Source: Streptomyces sp. SID8352 (GTDB lineage: Bacteria; Actinomycetota; Actinomycetes; Streptomycetales; Streptomycetaceae). Taken from it: a stretch of 64,000 nucleotides of DNA. Numbering within the stretch: position 1 is the first letter of the stretch; every line of letters starts with the position of its first letter. The notes beneath the pieces are model-generated. The model was not told where the DNA came from and ran no database searches. It saw only the letters and a program-made list of their open reading frames with translations. The stretch spans positions 62,001 through 126,000 of the forward strand of contig NZ_WWGX01000089.1 in assembly GCF_009862265.1 (NCBI RefSeq), written 5' to 3'. This document shows, one piece after another, positions 45,931 to 54,947 of this stretch. The translations under genes were made by a program, and so were the position numbers.

Positions 45931-46219
45931 GCCGCAGGCGGTGGTGACCGCCGCGCCACCGGGGCCCACTCACGCTCGTCTCGCTCGGCGGCCGGTTCGG
46001 TTGCGCCCTGGCCGGCTTCCGCCCCCGGCGAGGCGGTGAGCACACGCCTCTCGCCCTCGCGGACGACCCACAGATCCTGAGCACTGCTCGACCACTGCGG
46101 CGAACTTGCGTACGACCGCTGCACCGCTCTGTTCTGCCGCCTCGCCCCCGTGAGCCGGAAGTCGCTGCAACAGCGCAGGTCAGCACCGTTCCTCCCGCCC
46201 CGGAAACTGCCTCTCCCGC

Positions 46220-46248
46220 TGAAGAATCACTGAAGAACCACAACAACG
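46220..46248 (+). promoter_or_regulatory. SARP-type heptamer repeats before sznE
   Basis: Heptamer TGAAGAA occurs at 46220-46226 and 46231-46237, separated by four bases; a looser third unit AACAACG lies at 46242-46248. The 11-bp period is that of SARP operators. TACGTA at 46253-46258 is a possible -10. It is about 100 bases before the sznE ATG and is the likely target of the SARP encoded at 54948-57119. Confidence 0.55.
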
Positions 46249-46345
46249 CGGTTACGTACGGTCGCTGTGTGACGGCAGGAGGCTTCCCAGACCTGCCTCG
46301 CACCACTGTCGAACGGCGAGTCAGCGTAAGGAGCAGTGGCACTAC

Positions 46346-47431
46346 ATGCAGCACCTACAAGAGGCACGGCCCACGTCGGCCGAACACGAAGCCCGGACGG
46401 ACTTAGCGGCCATGCCGACGAACGGCTCGCCGTACCGCCTGGGCGCGGCCCTCCTGGAATCGCTCGCGCAGGAGATGAGCGCACTCGCCGAGCAGGCGTC
46501 CGCGCTGCTGAGGACGCCGCCGGAGAGCCTCTCCCTGGACGCGGACATCTCCACGCAGATCGTCCGCAGGAATGTTCCACGCTGGCATTTCGCCATGCTC
46601 AACGACACCGAGCGCAACGAGGCCCTCGTCGCCGCCCTGGAGCGGGGCATCCCGGCCGGCGCGACCGTGCTGGACATCGGCTCCGGCAGCGGGCTGCTCG
46701 CCATGGCCGCGGCCCGGGCCGGCGCGAGCCGGGTGTTCACGTGCGAGATGAACCCGCTGCTGGCCGAGGTCGCCCGGAACGTCGTGGACGCGCACGGCCT
46801 GACCGATGTGATCACTGTCATCAGCAAGCCGTCCACCGCGCTGGACGCGGGACGGGACCTCGGCGGACCGGTGGACGTCCTCGTGTCCGAGATCGTCGAC
46901 TGCGGTCTGATCGGTGAGGGCCTGCTGCCCTCCGTGCGCCACGCACGCGAGCACCTCCTGGCGCCGGATGGGATCATGCTGCCGTCGGCGGCCCGGCTGT
47001 ACGGCAAGCTGGTGAACAGCGAGGCGGTACTGAAGCTGAACCAGGTCACCACGGTCAGCGGCTTCGACGTCTCGCTGATGAACACGCTCGCCACCCGCAG
47101 CCACTTCCCGGTACGGCTCGACACCTGGCCGCACCGGTTCCTGTCCGAGGCGGCACCAGTGCTGGGGTTCGACCTGGCGCGCGACGCCCTGGAGCCCGGC
47201 GAACGCAGCCTCGAGTTCCTCGCCACCGCGGACGGGGAGGCCCAGGCCCTCGTGGTCTGGTTCGAGCTGGACATGGGCAACGGAATCGTCCTGTCCAACC
47301 CCCTGGACAACCCCCGCTCGCACTGGATGCCGGGCTGGGTCCCGCTGGAGAAGCCCGTGCTGACCAAGGCGGGCGAGACAGCCTCCCTCCGGCTCCGTTG
47401 GAGCGACTTCACCCTCCGCGTGAGCCTCTGA
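46346..47431 (+). CDS. sznE: L-arginine N-omega-methyltransferase (PRMT-like), streptozotocin pathway
   Basis: A 361-residue SAM-dependent enzyme of the protein-arginine-methyltransferase fold. Motif I is TVLDIGSGSGLLAMAAARAG (108-126), post-I is FTCEMNPLLAEVARN, and the acidic substrate loop is VLVSEIVDCGLIGEG (179-192, Glu182 and Glu191), followed by a beta-barrel C-terminal half. SznE methylates free L-arginine to N-omega-methylarginine, the first step to streptozotocin. Leu20 is encoded by TTA (46403-46405), a bldA codon, if the ATG at 46346 is the true start; AAGGAG lies 12 bases upstream. The next gene, sznF, follows after 70 bases. Confidence 0.92.
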   Translation: MQHLQEARPTSAEHEARTDLAAMPTNGSPYRLGAALLESLAQEMSALAEQASALLRTPPESLSLDADISTQIVRRNVPRWHFAMLNDTERNEALVAALERGIPAGATVLDIGSGSGLLAMAAARAGASRVFTCEMNPLLAEVARNVVDAHGLTDVITVISKPSTALDAGRDLGGPVDVLVSEIVDCGLIGEGLLPSVRHAREHLLAPDGIMLPSAARLYGKLVNSEAVLKLNQVTTVSGFDVSLMNTLATRSHFPVRLDTWPHRFLSEAAPVLGFDLARDALEPGERSLEFLATADGEAQALVVWFELDMGNGIVLSNPLDNPRSHWMPGWVPLEKPVLTKAGETASLRLRWSDFTLRVSL

Positions 47432-47501
47432 CACCGCCTCGCCTGGCGCCGGAGACGTACCGGTGACGGCCCAATTCCGAACCACGATCAGGGAGCCAGC
47501 G

Positions 47502-48920
47502 ATGAGTCACGTCCCCACGCATGTCCCGTTCGAGCTGAGCGGCGCGGAACTGCGCGACGCGGTGGTGCAGTACGCCACCGCCCCGGTCTACCACGACAAC
47601 CTGGACTGGTTGAACCACGACAACCCCTACCGCCGGCAGCTCAGGCCGCAGGTCCTGCCCCACCTCGACTACGACAAGGTCCCGGCCCGCGAGAACATAC
47701 TCAACTACCCGAGCCTGGCCGTGCAGCGCCTGCTGACCAGCATCTACGAGGCCGACCTCGTGTTCTTCCCCAAGTCCGGCCTGAAAGGGAAGGAGGAGGA
47801 CTTCCGGGCGTTCTACAGCCCCGGCAACCGGGCGCTCGGCGAGCGCATCCGGCCGGCGCTGGAACGGTACGCCTTCGGTTTCCTCGACGAGGAGGTGGAG
47901 ACGTCCGGCAAGTGGACGGCCAAGAGCCTCGACGCCTACCTCGACTCCCTCGACACCAGCGGCGACGAGGAGCCGTCGCCGTCGGAGAAGGCCATCCGGA
48001 ACTCCTCCGACCCTCAGCGCGCGGCCCGGATGTGGCTGGTGCAGTTCGCACCGGACTTCCTCTCCGAGGCATCTCCGATGATGCGCAACGTGCTCGGCTA
48101 CTACGGCCCCGCCCAGTCCGAGTGGTTCAAGGTCGTCATCGACGAGTACGGCTACGGCGTCCACGACACCAAGCACAGCACCCTGTTCGAACGGACCCTG
48201 GAGTCGGTCGGCCTGGAGTCCGACCTGCACCGCTACTGGCAGTACTACCTCAACAGCAGTCTGCTGCTGAACAACTACTTCCACTACCTGGGTAAGAACC
48301 ACGAGCTGTTCTTCCGCTACGTGGGCGCGCTCTACTACACCGAGAGTTCCCTGGTCGACTTCTGCCGCCGTGCCGACCGGATGCTGCGGGACGTATTCGG
48401 CGACGCGGTGGACACCACCTACTTCACCGAGCACGTCCACATCGACCAGCACCACGGCCGGATGGCCCGCGAAAAGATCATCAAGCCGTTGGTCGAGGCC
48501 CACGGCGAGGGCATCGTCCCGGAGATCGTGCGCGGCATCGAGGAGTACCGGGTGCTCCTGGACGTCTCCGACTTCGACTTCTCCGAGCAGATCGCCTGGA
48601 TGGACGCCCAGCCGGAGCTGAAGAAGCTGCACGACCCGGTCTTCGAGGGGCTGAAGCAGGGCAAGGTCGACGCGCCCGTCGCGCATCTTGTCGAACCCCG
48701 CGGCGAACTGTCCAACACCCACTGCCACGACGGTGACGAGCTGTGCCACATCGTCTCCGGCACCATGCGCTTCGAGAGCGGGCTCGGCTCGTCGCTCACG
48801 CTCCAGGCCGGCGAGGGCGTGGTCATCAAGCGCAACCGGCTGCACGGCGCCAACATCGAGTCGGACGAGTGCGTCTACGAGATCCACTCGGTGGGGGACT
48901 ACCGCAAGTGCCTGTCGTGA
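47502..48920 (+). CDS. sznF: N-nitrosating diiron/cupin metalloenzyme, N-nitrosourea synthase
   Basis: A 472-residue enzyme with an N-terminal helical part, a central heme-oxygenase-like diiron (HDO) domain and a C-terminal cupin. All ligands I recall for SznF are present at identical residue numbers: Glu189, Glu215, His225, Glu281, His311, Asp315 and His318 for the diiron site, and His407, His409 and His448 in the cupin. SznF hydroxylates N-omega-methyl-arginine twice and then rearranges it oxidatively to an N-nitrosourea, the warhead of streptozotocin. GGGAG precedes the ATG. The stop overlaps the Rieske gene's GTG (GTGA). There is no sign of decay. Confidence 0.96.
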   Translation: MSHVPTHVPFELSGAELRDAVVQYATAPVYHDNLDWLNHDNPYRRQLRPQVLPHLDYDKVPARENILNYPSLAVQRLLTSIYEADLVFFPKSGLKGKEEDFRAFYSPGNRALGERIRPALERYAFGFLDEEVETSGKWTAKSLDAYLDSLDTSGDEEPSPSEKAIRNSSDPQRAARMWLVQFAPDFLSEASPMMRNVLGYYGPAQSEWFKVVIDEYGYGVHDTKHSTLFERTLESVGLESDLHRYWQYYLNSSLLLNNYFHYLGKNHELFFRYVGALYYTESSLVDFCRRADRMLRDVFGDAVDTTYFTEHVHIDQHHGRMAREKIIKPLVEAHGEGIVPEIVRGIEEYRVLLDVSDFDFSEQIAWMDAQPELKKLHDPVFEGLKQGKVDAPVAHLVEPRGELSNTHCHDGDELCHIVSGTMRFESGLGSSLTLQAGEGVVIKRNRLHGANIESDECVYEIHSVGDYRKCLS

Positions 48921-49288
48921 CCTTCCCTGCCTCGGGGCGGGACAACTGTGTGGTCGTCGCCGGAACACCGTACGTCTACGCCACGGTCGGCGGCCAGGGC
49001 TTCGTGATGCGGGCCCAGTGCCCGCACCGCAGTGGCCCCCTGCACCTGGCCGACACGGCCGAGGACGGCGTCCGGCTCGTGTGCCCGTGGCACGAACGCA
49101 AGACCTCCGTGGCCCGGATGCGCGCGGAGATCCCGGCCGTACGGGTGGGTGACCAGGTCACCGCGGTCTTCCCCGACCGGCCGCCGACCCGCGGCTGGCC
49201 GGCACCGCCGACGGCCTGCCCGGGCGTGACCCTGGAGCACCGGCCACTGTCGCCCGCGCTGTCACGCCAGCGCGCGGCAGCCACCTGA
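48917..49288 (+). CDS. Rieske [2Fe-2S] protein coupled to sznF
   Basis: A 123-residue soluble Rieske protein. The cluster ligands are Cys35 and His37 (AQCPHRSGPLH) and Cys56 and His59 (LVCPWHERK). There is no oxygenase domain, so it is a ferredoxin-type electron carrier. Its GTG start overlaps the sznF stop (GTGA), which implies stoichiometric expression. A plausible job is to feed electrons to the SznF diiron site, or to another oxidation in the pathway; a reductase partner is not seen in this window. The C-terminal 35 residues are extra compared with short Rieske ferredoxins. Confidence 0.9.
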   Translation: MTFPASGRDNCVVVAGTPYVYATVGGQGFVMRAQCPHRSGPLHLADTAEDGVRLVCPWHERKTSVARMRAEIPAVRVGDQVTAVFPDRPPTRGWPAPPTACPGVTLEHRPLSPALSRQRAAAT

Positions 49289-49337
49289 CCCGCCGACGAC
49301 TGCAACGCCCCGGAGCCGGCCGGTGTTCTACAAACGG

Positions 49338-49385
49338 GCCGGTGCGTGCGCCGGGGGTCACGTGACCCCCGGCGCACGCACCGGC
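49338..49385. terminator. 48-bp perfect palindrome
   Basis: Twenty-four-base arms without a loop, centred on TCACGTGA (centre 49361/49362), form an unusually long perfect dyad after the sznEF-Rieske unit and 32 bases before the next start. It probably terminates or attenuates transcription; a regulator site is possible because the centre contains CACGTG. Confidence 0.6.
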
Positions 49386-49417
49386 TCACGAGAGACGACA
49401 TGCGAGGAGAGCGGAAC

Positions 49418-50665
49418 ATGGGCAGGGACGGTGGAAAGCCGCTGCTGCTGCTGATCGGCAGTAGTGCCCGGCGCAGCCGGGAGTTCATCCTTCGGACGGT
49501 GAGCCGACGCTATGCGCTCTGGCTGCTGCAGCCGGCCCCGGTGACCTGGGAGGAGCCCTACGTCGTCGGCAGCACCCAGGTCGACAACACCCGTCCCGAA
49601 CTACTCATGGAGGCTGCCCGGGCCATAGCCGCCGAGCAGGAGGTGGCCGGCGTGTTCTGCTACGACGAAGGACTCGTCACTCCGGCGGCCCACGTGGCGC
49701 AGTCGCTCGGCCTGCCGGGGAATTCCCCCGAGACGGTCGTCGCCTGCCGGGACAAGAACGCCACCCGGGTCGCGCTGGAGCGCGCCAGGGTCGCCCAGCC
49801 GGCCTCCATCGGCGTGCGCTCCCTGAACGAGGCACGGGACGCGGCGGAGAAGCTGGGCTTCCCGGTCGTCCTCAAGCCACGTGGCCTCGCCGGCGGCATG
49901 GGCGTGCGCCGGGCCGACGGGCCCGACGAGGTGGAGAGCGCCTACCGGGCGGCGTCCGGTGCCTCCTACCCGGGCGTTCCCGTTTTCGAAGTGTCCGTGC
50001 TCGTCGAGGCGTATGTCGACGGCCCCGAGATCAGCGTCGACGCCGTCTTCTTCGAGGGAGAGTGCACCCCTCTGGCGGTGGCCCGCAAGCAGGTGGGCCT
50101 CGCGCCCTTCTTCGAGGAGACCGGCCACGAGGTTGACGCGGCCGACCCGCTGCTGTCCGATCCGCACCTGCTCGAGGCGCTGCGGGCCAGCCACGCCGCG
50201 CTGGGCTTCCACACCGGTGTCAGCCACACCGAGTTCCGCCTCACCGCGAACGGCCCGCGCCTGATGGAGGTCAACGCCCGCCTCGGCGGCGACATGATCC
50301 CCTACCTCGGCGAGCTCGCCACCGGCGTCGACGTGGCGATGGCGGCGGCCGACGTCGCGGCGGGCCGGCGCCCGGAGACGACGCCGTGCCGGCGCCGTGC
50401 CGCGGCGATCACCTTCCTGTACCCCGAGCGGGACGTCGAGATCGACGCGGTGACCGTGCACGAGGACCGGTTCCCGCCCGAGATCCACAGCGCCGACGTG
50501 ATGGCCGACCCGGGGGCTGTGCTGCGGTTGCCGCCGCGCGGCTACATCTCCCGCTACGCCAGAATCATCTCCCTCGCGGACACGATGGATCAGGCCCGGA
50601 CGGCACTGCTGAAGGCGCCGGTGCTCGTTGAACTCGCGGGCCGGCCGGTGGAGGAGTCGTCCTGA
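49418..50665 (+). CDS. ATP-grasp ligase (first of two)
   Basis: A 415-residue ATP-grasp enzyme, a class that joins a carboxylate to an amine or other nucleophile through an acyl-phosphate. The N-terminal preATP domain has LLLLIGSSARRSREF. The ATP-binding part has LGFPVVLKPRGLAGGMGVRR, and the metal-binding site has LMEVNARLGGDMIPY. GAGGAG about eight bases upstream supports this ATG; another in-frame ATG lies six codons earlier. It should condense a pathway intermediate with an amino acid or amine. I cannot identify the substrates. The stop overlaps the MFS start (TGATG). Confidence 0.88.
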   Translation: MGRDGGKPLLLLIGSSARRSREFILRTVSRRYALWLLQPAPVTWEEPYVVGSTQVDNTRPELLMEAARAIAAEQEVAGVFCYDEGLVTPAAHVAQSLGLPGNSPETVVACRDKNATRVALERARVAQPASIGVRSLNEARDAAEKLGFPVVLKPRGLAGGMGVRRADGPDEVESAYRAASGASYPGVPVFEVSVLVEAYVDGPEISVDAVFFEGECTPLAVARKQVGLAPFFEETGHEVDAADPLLSDPHLLEALRASHAALGFHTGVSHTEFRLTANGPRLMEVNARLGGDMIPYLGELATGVDVAMAAADVAAGRRPETTPCRRRAAAITFLYPERDVEIDAVTVHEDRFPPEIHSADVMADPGAVLRLPPRGYISRYARIISLADTMDQARTALLKAPVLVELAGRPVEESS

Positions 50666-51975
50666 TGGCCGCGACCGGACAGAAGTCCTCCGAACCCGGT
50701 GGGGCTGGCCACCCGTCGGTCCTGCAGACCCTGCGCGGGATCCCGGGCCCCATCTGGCTCGTGCTCGTCGGCATGCTGGTCAACCGGCTCGGCAATTTCC
50801 TCCAGATCTACCTGGTGCTCTACCTCACCGCGAAGGGGTTCTCCGCGACCGAGGCGGGCCTGGCGCTGGGCGCCTACGGCGTGGGCTCCGTGATCGGCGT
50901 GCTGGTGGGCGGTTCGGCGTCCGACCGCATCGGCTACGCGTGGACCATCGTCGGCTCCATGGCGCTCGCCGGACTGGGCACGCTGAGCCTGCCCCACCTG
51001 GGCAGCCTGCCCCTGGTGATCGCGGTGGCCGCGTTCATCGGGCTTCTGGCGCAGATGTACCGGCCGGCCTCCTCAGCCCTGCTGGTGGAGCGCACCCCCG
51101 AGGACCACCACGTGATGGTGTTCGCCGTCTACCGCATGGCGTTCAACCTCGGCACCACGGTCGGCCCACTGCTCGGCGCGCTGCTGATCAGTTACTCGTA
51201 CGACTTGATCTTCTATCTGGAGGCGGCGGCGCAGTTGGTGTTCGCCGCCTTCGCCCTGATGCTGGCGCGTTCCGGGAACACCGCGAGGCCGGTCGAGCAC
51301 GATGCGAAGGGCCCGACCCGGTCGTACGCCGCCGTACTTCGGGACACCCGGTACATGATGTTCCTGCTGGCGTTGTTCCTCAACGCCGTCGTCTACATCC
51401 AGCACACCTCCGCCCTGCCGCTCCAGATCAAGGCCGACGGACACGGCGTGGCCCTCTACTCCGGCCTGCTGTCGCTGAACGCCGTCATGGTCATCTCTCT
51501 GGAGCTACTGTTCACGAAGTACGTGCAGCGTCTTCCCGGCAGGGTCGCCGTGGCGCTCGGCGTCGGCCTGGTCGGCGTCGGGATGAACCTGTACGTTGCC
51601 GGGCCCAGCATGGCCATGTATGTCGTGGCGACGGTGGTGTGGACAGTGGGCGAGATAATCGGCACCCCGACTGCCTCGGCCTGGCCGGGCCGGATCGCCC
51701 CCGAGCACCTACGGGGCCGCTATATCGCCGCCGCCGCCTTCCCCATGCAGATCGGCTACGCGATCGGCCCCGTGCTCGGCGTCGCCGCCTGGCAGGCGTC
51801 GTCGGCATCGGTGTGGTGGCTGTCCGGACTGCTCACCGTGGGTGCCGTGGCCGCGGCCCTGGTCGGCATGAGCGTGCCCCGCGCGGGCACCGGCGCCGGT
51901 GCCGCCCCGGCTGACAAGCAGGCCGACGAGCCCGCCGGGCGGAAAGGCGGCCCGGTCGCCGCCGACACTCCCTGA
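50665..51975 (+). CDS. MFS exporter
   Basis: A 436-residue major facilitator with twelve predicted helices. The family motif A is seen as GGSASDRIGYAWT after TM2, and TM5 has MAFNLGTTVGPLLGAL, which matches drug-efflux members. A hydrophilic tail rich in Ala, Asp and Gly ends the protein. Its position within the operon and its one-base overlap with the ATP-grasp gene make it the likely exporter of the nitrosourea product, and so a second layer of self-protection. Confidence 0.92.
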   Translation: MAATGQKSSEPGGAGHPSVLQTLRGIPGPIWLVLVGMLVNRLGNFLQIYLVLYLTAKGFSATEAGLALGAYGVGSVIGVLVGGSASDRIGYAWTIVGSMALAGLGTLSLPHLGSLPLVIAVAAFIGLLAQMYRPASSALLVERTPEDHHVMVFAVYRMAFNLGTTVGPLLGALLISYSYDLIFYLEAAAQLVFAAFALMLARSGNTARPVEHDAKGPTRSYAAVLRDTRYMMFLLALFLNAVVYIQHTSALPLQIKADGHGVALYSGLLSLNAVMVISLELLFTKYVQRLPGRVAVALGVGLVGVGMNLYVAGPSMAMYVVATVVWTVGEIIGTPTASAWPGRIAPEHLRGRYIAAAAFPMQIGYAIGPVLGVAAWQASSASVWWLSGLLTVGAVAAALVGMSVPRAGTGAGAAPADKQADEPAGRKGGPVAADTP

Positions 51976-52026
51976 TCCGTCCCAACCCTTGATCCGTGCC
52001 GCGCGTTCCGGCACCTGTACTCGGAA

Positions 52027-52998
52027 GTGAGCGAGCTGCGCATGGCGTACGCAGAAGGCATCGAAAAGTTCGTGGAAACGGTGAACGGCGCGCTGCCGCC
52101 CGACTTCTACACCTACCCCGTCGAACGGCAGCGCGTCCTGTACGACTCTCTGACCGAGGTGCTGCCCATCCCCGTCCCCGAGGGTGTCTCGCACTGGGAC
52201 GCGACCGTGGTCCACGAGGGCCGCACGGCCCGCGTCCGCATCTACGAGCCGGCCGAACGCGGCGACCACGCCGTGCTCTTCTACATCCGCGGCGGCGGCT
52301 TCGTCATCGGCTCGCTGCACAGCCACCACAGCCTGGTCGCCGAACTGGCCGCCCGCACGGGGCTGGTGACCATAGCCCTGGACTTCGACATGGCGCCGGA
52401 GAACCCGTTCCCCGGTCCGCTGGAGGACTGCTACACGGGTCTGTGCGGCACCCTCGCCAGCCTTCCCGCGCTCGGGCTCGGCGACCTGGACCCGGACGGC
52501 GCAGTGGTCTGCGGCGAGAGTTCCGGCGCCAACATGGCGGTGGTGCTATCGATGATGGCGCGCGACCGCGGCGGCCCTCGGCTGCGCGGCCAAGCCGTGA
52601 TCAGCCCGGTCCTGGACTTCACCCGTTGGCGCCACGGTGGAGAGGACGCGCCCCTGCTCTCCGGCGGCGAGATGGAGTTCTACACGGCCTGCTACTGCCC
52701 GCAGCCCGAGCAAGCCGCAGACCTGTACGTCTCGCCGCTGCTGGAAGGAGCGTTCCACGGCCTGCCGCCGGCCTACATCGTCGGCTGCGAGATGGACTCC
52801 CTGTGCGTGGACGCGGAGAAGTACGCAGCCCTCCTCGAGGAGAACGGCACGCCGGTGATGTATGTGCGGGAGGACGGGCTGGTGCACGCCCCGGTGCGCG
52901 CCCGGCGGGTCAGCGAGCCCGCAGCGGACTTCTTCGCCCGTTACTGCACCGCCGTTTCCGCACTGGCACGGAAGGAGGCCGCCGATGGTGAACGCTGA
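52027..52998 (+). CDS. Alpha/beta hydrolase (HSL-like)
   Basis: A 323-residue alpha/beta hydrolase. The nucleophile elbow is GESSGAN with Ser165; the oxyanion motif that is HGGG in the hormone-sensitive-lipase family reads RGGGF (88-92), so the first His is Arg. An acid in CEMDSLCVDAEKY and a His in DGLVHAP complete a triad. It may release a protecting or carrier group, or split the nitrosourea unit from the ornithine-derived backbone; that is inference. The GTG start has only a weak site, and an ATG at 52042 is an alternative. The 3' end overlaps the next gene by 14 bases. Confidence 0.85.
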   Translation: MSELRMAYAEGIEKFVETVNGALPPDFYTYPVERQRVLYDSLTEVLPIPVPEGVSHWDATVVHEGRTARVRIYEPAERGDHAVLFYIRGGGFVIGSLHSHHSLVAELAARTGLVTIALDFDMAPENPFPGPLEDCYTGLCGTLASLPALGLGDLDPDGAVVCGESSGANMAVVLSMMARDRGGPRLRGQAVISPVLDFTRWRHGGEDAPLLSGGEMEFYTACYCPQPEQAADLYVSPLLEGAFHGLPPAYIVGCEMDSLCVDAEKYAALLEENGTPVMYVREDGLVHAPVRARRVSEPAADFFARYCTAVSALARKEAADGER

Positions 52999-54259
52999 CG
53001 TGCGCGGGGACCGAGGGCAGGGCCCCTGCGTCGTCATTGACCCCTACTCCTCGGGGGCCCTGTTCACGGAGGCCCTGCGCAGTCAGGGTGTCCCGGTCGC
53101 GGCGGTGGTGAGCAGCCCGCGCCCGCCCGAGGCGTACGTCTCCTCCTACCGGCCGCAGGACTTCCCCGACGTCATCGTGTACGACGGGGACTTGGACGAT
53201 GTCGTACGACGGGTGCGGGCGCTGGACCCGCGCTGTGTCATCGCCGGCTGCGAGTCCGGCGTGGAACTGGCCGAGCGGATCGCCCCCCGGGTGCTGCCGG
53301 AGCTGAGCAACGCGCCGGGACTGGCCGAGGCACGCCGGGACAAGAGCCGTATGGCCGCAGCCGTGCGGGCGGCCGGGCTGCCGGTCATCCCGCAGATCTG
53401 CACCGCGAACGTCGAGGAGGCGGCCGCCTGGCTGGAGAGCGAGGGCCTGATCGGGGCTGACCTGGTGATCAAGCCGCCGAAGAGCGCCAGCACCGACGGC
53501 GTGATCAAGGTGCGGCGCGGGACGGACTGGCAGGCCGTGTTCGAGCGGCAGATCGGCCGGATCAACCAGTTCGGAGAAGTCGACGACCGGCTCATCGTGC
53601 AGAAGCTCGTCACTGGCACCGAGTACGTGGTGGACACTTTCAGCCACGACGGCAAGCACTCCCTCGTGGACGTGTGCTCGTACGACAAGGTCGACAACGG
53701 CCCCCACATGGCCGTCTACGACACCATGCGGTGGCTGCCTCCGGACGAGCCCGTCGTCGCGCCCCTCGCCGAATACGCGTTCGACGTACTGGACGCGGTG
53801 GGTGTCCGCTTCGGCTCCGCCCACGTGGAGGTGATGGGAACCGCGGACGGGCCGGTGCTCATCGAGCTGGGCGCCCGTCCGCACGGCGGCGGTCAGCCGC
53901 GGTTCAACCGCAACGCCACCGGCGACAGCCAGATCGACCGGACGGTGCGCTGGCTGACGGGGGGTGAACTGCCGCAGGGCTACGAGCTTTTGACCCACCA
54001 GATGTGCGTGTTTCACATGGTCCGCCACTCCGGGACCGTGCGCGACACCGCGGTCCTGGACGAGATCCGGACGCTGTCGAGTCACCACTTCTCGGTGCAG
54101 AACCTGTCCGACGGTGACCACGTTCCCGTCACCAAGGACTTGGTCGACAGTCTCAACTTCGGCTTCGTCATCCTCGCCCACCCGGACGAGGAAAAGATCA
54201 AGCGGGACTACCGGATCATCCGTGCCCTGGAACAGAAGCTAGTCATCGAAGAGCCGTGA
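52985..54259 (+). CDS. ATP-grasp ligase (second of two)
   Basis: A 424-residue ATP-grasp enzyme distinct from the one at 49418. The N-terminus has CVVIDPYSSGALFTEAL. The ATP-binding region has ADLVIKPPKSASTDGVIKV, and the metal-binding block is VLIELGARPHGGGQPRFN, the pattern of amino-acid ligases such as BacD-like enzymes. AAGGAGG eight bases before the ATG is the best ribosome site in the operon. Two separate ligases suggest that two amide or peptide bonds are made, or that an amino-acid scaffold is added and later removed. The stop overlaps the LysE start (GTGA). Confidence 0.88.
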   Translation: MVNADVRGDRGQGPCVVIDPYSSGALFTEALRSQGVPVAAVVSSPRPPEAYVSSYRPQDFPDVIVYDGDLDDVVRRVRALDPRCVIAGCESGVELAERIAPRVLPELSNAPGLAEARRDKSRMAAAVRAAGLPVIPQICTANVEEAAAWLESEGLIGADLVIKPPKSASTDGVIKVRRGTDWQAVFERQIGRINQFGEVDDRLIVQKLVTGTEYVVDTFSHDGKHSLVDVCSYDKVDNGPHMAVYDTMRWLPPDEPVVAPLAEYAFDVLDAVGVRFGSAHVEVMGTADGPVLIELGARPHGGGQPRFNRNATGDSQIDRTVRWLTGGELPQGYELLTHQMCVFHMVRHSGTVRDTAVLDEIRTLSSHHFSVQNLSDGDHVPVTKDLVDSLNFGFVILAHPDEEKIKRDYRIIRALEQKLVIEEP

Positions 54260-54888
54260 TCAACGCCATCGCGTTCCTGACGAGTTCCCTGGTAGTGATC
54301 ATGGCGCCGGGTCCCGACCTGGCCCTGATGACCCGCCTGGTGCTGGCTGGTTCGCCGCATACGGCCGCTCCCGCCGCGTTCGGCATGATCGCGGCGGGAG
54401 CCCTCCAGGTGGCCCTGGGCGCCCTGGGGCTCGCCGCGCTGCTCGCCGCCCGCCCGGACCTGTTCACCGCCGTCCGGTGGGCGGGCGCCGCCGTCCTGTC
54501 GGTCTGGGCGTACCAGGCACTGCGCGCGGCACTGCGCACGGCCGCCACCGCGGCGCCCGGTCCCGAGGACCGGGCGGACAACCCACCGCGCGGCCGGTGG
54601 CGCGTTTTCGGTCTGGGACTGCTGTGCACCGGCTCCAATCCCAAGGTCGGCATCTTTCTGATGGCGTTCCTGCCTCAGTTCGTGCCGTCCGGCATGGATC
54701 CGACCGTCGGAGTGGTGGTCCTGGCCTGCTGCTACCTCGCCTTGGGGCTGGCCTGGCTCCTCGTGTGGATGAGGCTGGTGCACCGGCTGTCCCGGCACCT
54801 GAACTCCCCGTCGGCCCAGCGGCTCACCAGTGGGCTCACCGCCGCCGTCTTCGGCCTGTTCGCGCTGCGCCTGGCCCTCGGCGGATGA
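54256..54888 (+). CDS. LysE/RhtB-family exporter
   Basis: A 210-residue membrane protein with about six helices. The N-terminal MINAIAFLTSSLVVIMAPGPD carries the family APGPD motif, and GLLCTGSNPKVGIFLMAFLPQF is the second conserved block (usually NPK). LysE-type proteins export amino acids and similar small molecules; in this pathway the cargo could be an arginine-derived intermediate or by-product. The GTG start overlaps the ATP-grasp stop by four bases. It is the last gene of the operon and converges with the SARP gene. Confidence 0.92.
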   Translation: MINAIAFLTSSLVVIMAPGPDLALMTRLVLAGSPHTAAPAAFGMIAAGALQVALGALGLAALLAARPDLFTAVRWAGAAVLSVWAYQALRAALRTAATAAPGPEDRADNPPRGRWRVFGLGLLCTGSNPKVGIFLMAFLPQFVPSGMDPTVGVVVLACCYLALGLAWLLVWMRLVHRLSRHLNSPSAQRLTSGLTAAVFGLFALRLALGG

Positions 54889-54947
54889 CGATGCCGACAG
54901 CGGACCGCGGCCGGAACACCGGCTCGTACCCGCCGGGGCCGGGCCGC

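Larger units (their letters stand above)
45584..46345. other. Decayed spacer before sznE
   Basis: No intact gene. It holds a minus-strand transposase relic and the repeats before sznE, both listed separately. GC content falls towards 46345, which fits a promoter region. Confidence 0.6.

Noticed and set aside
45570..45947. 125-codon + strand frame after the 2OG oxygenase
   Set aside because: No domain, poor codon pattern, and it overlaps a transposase relic on the other strand.
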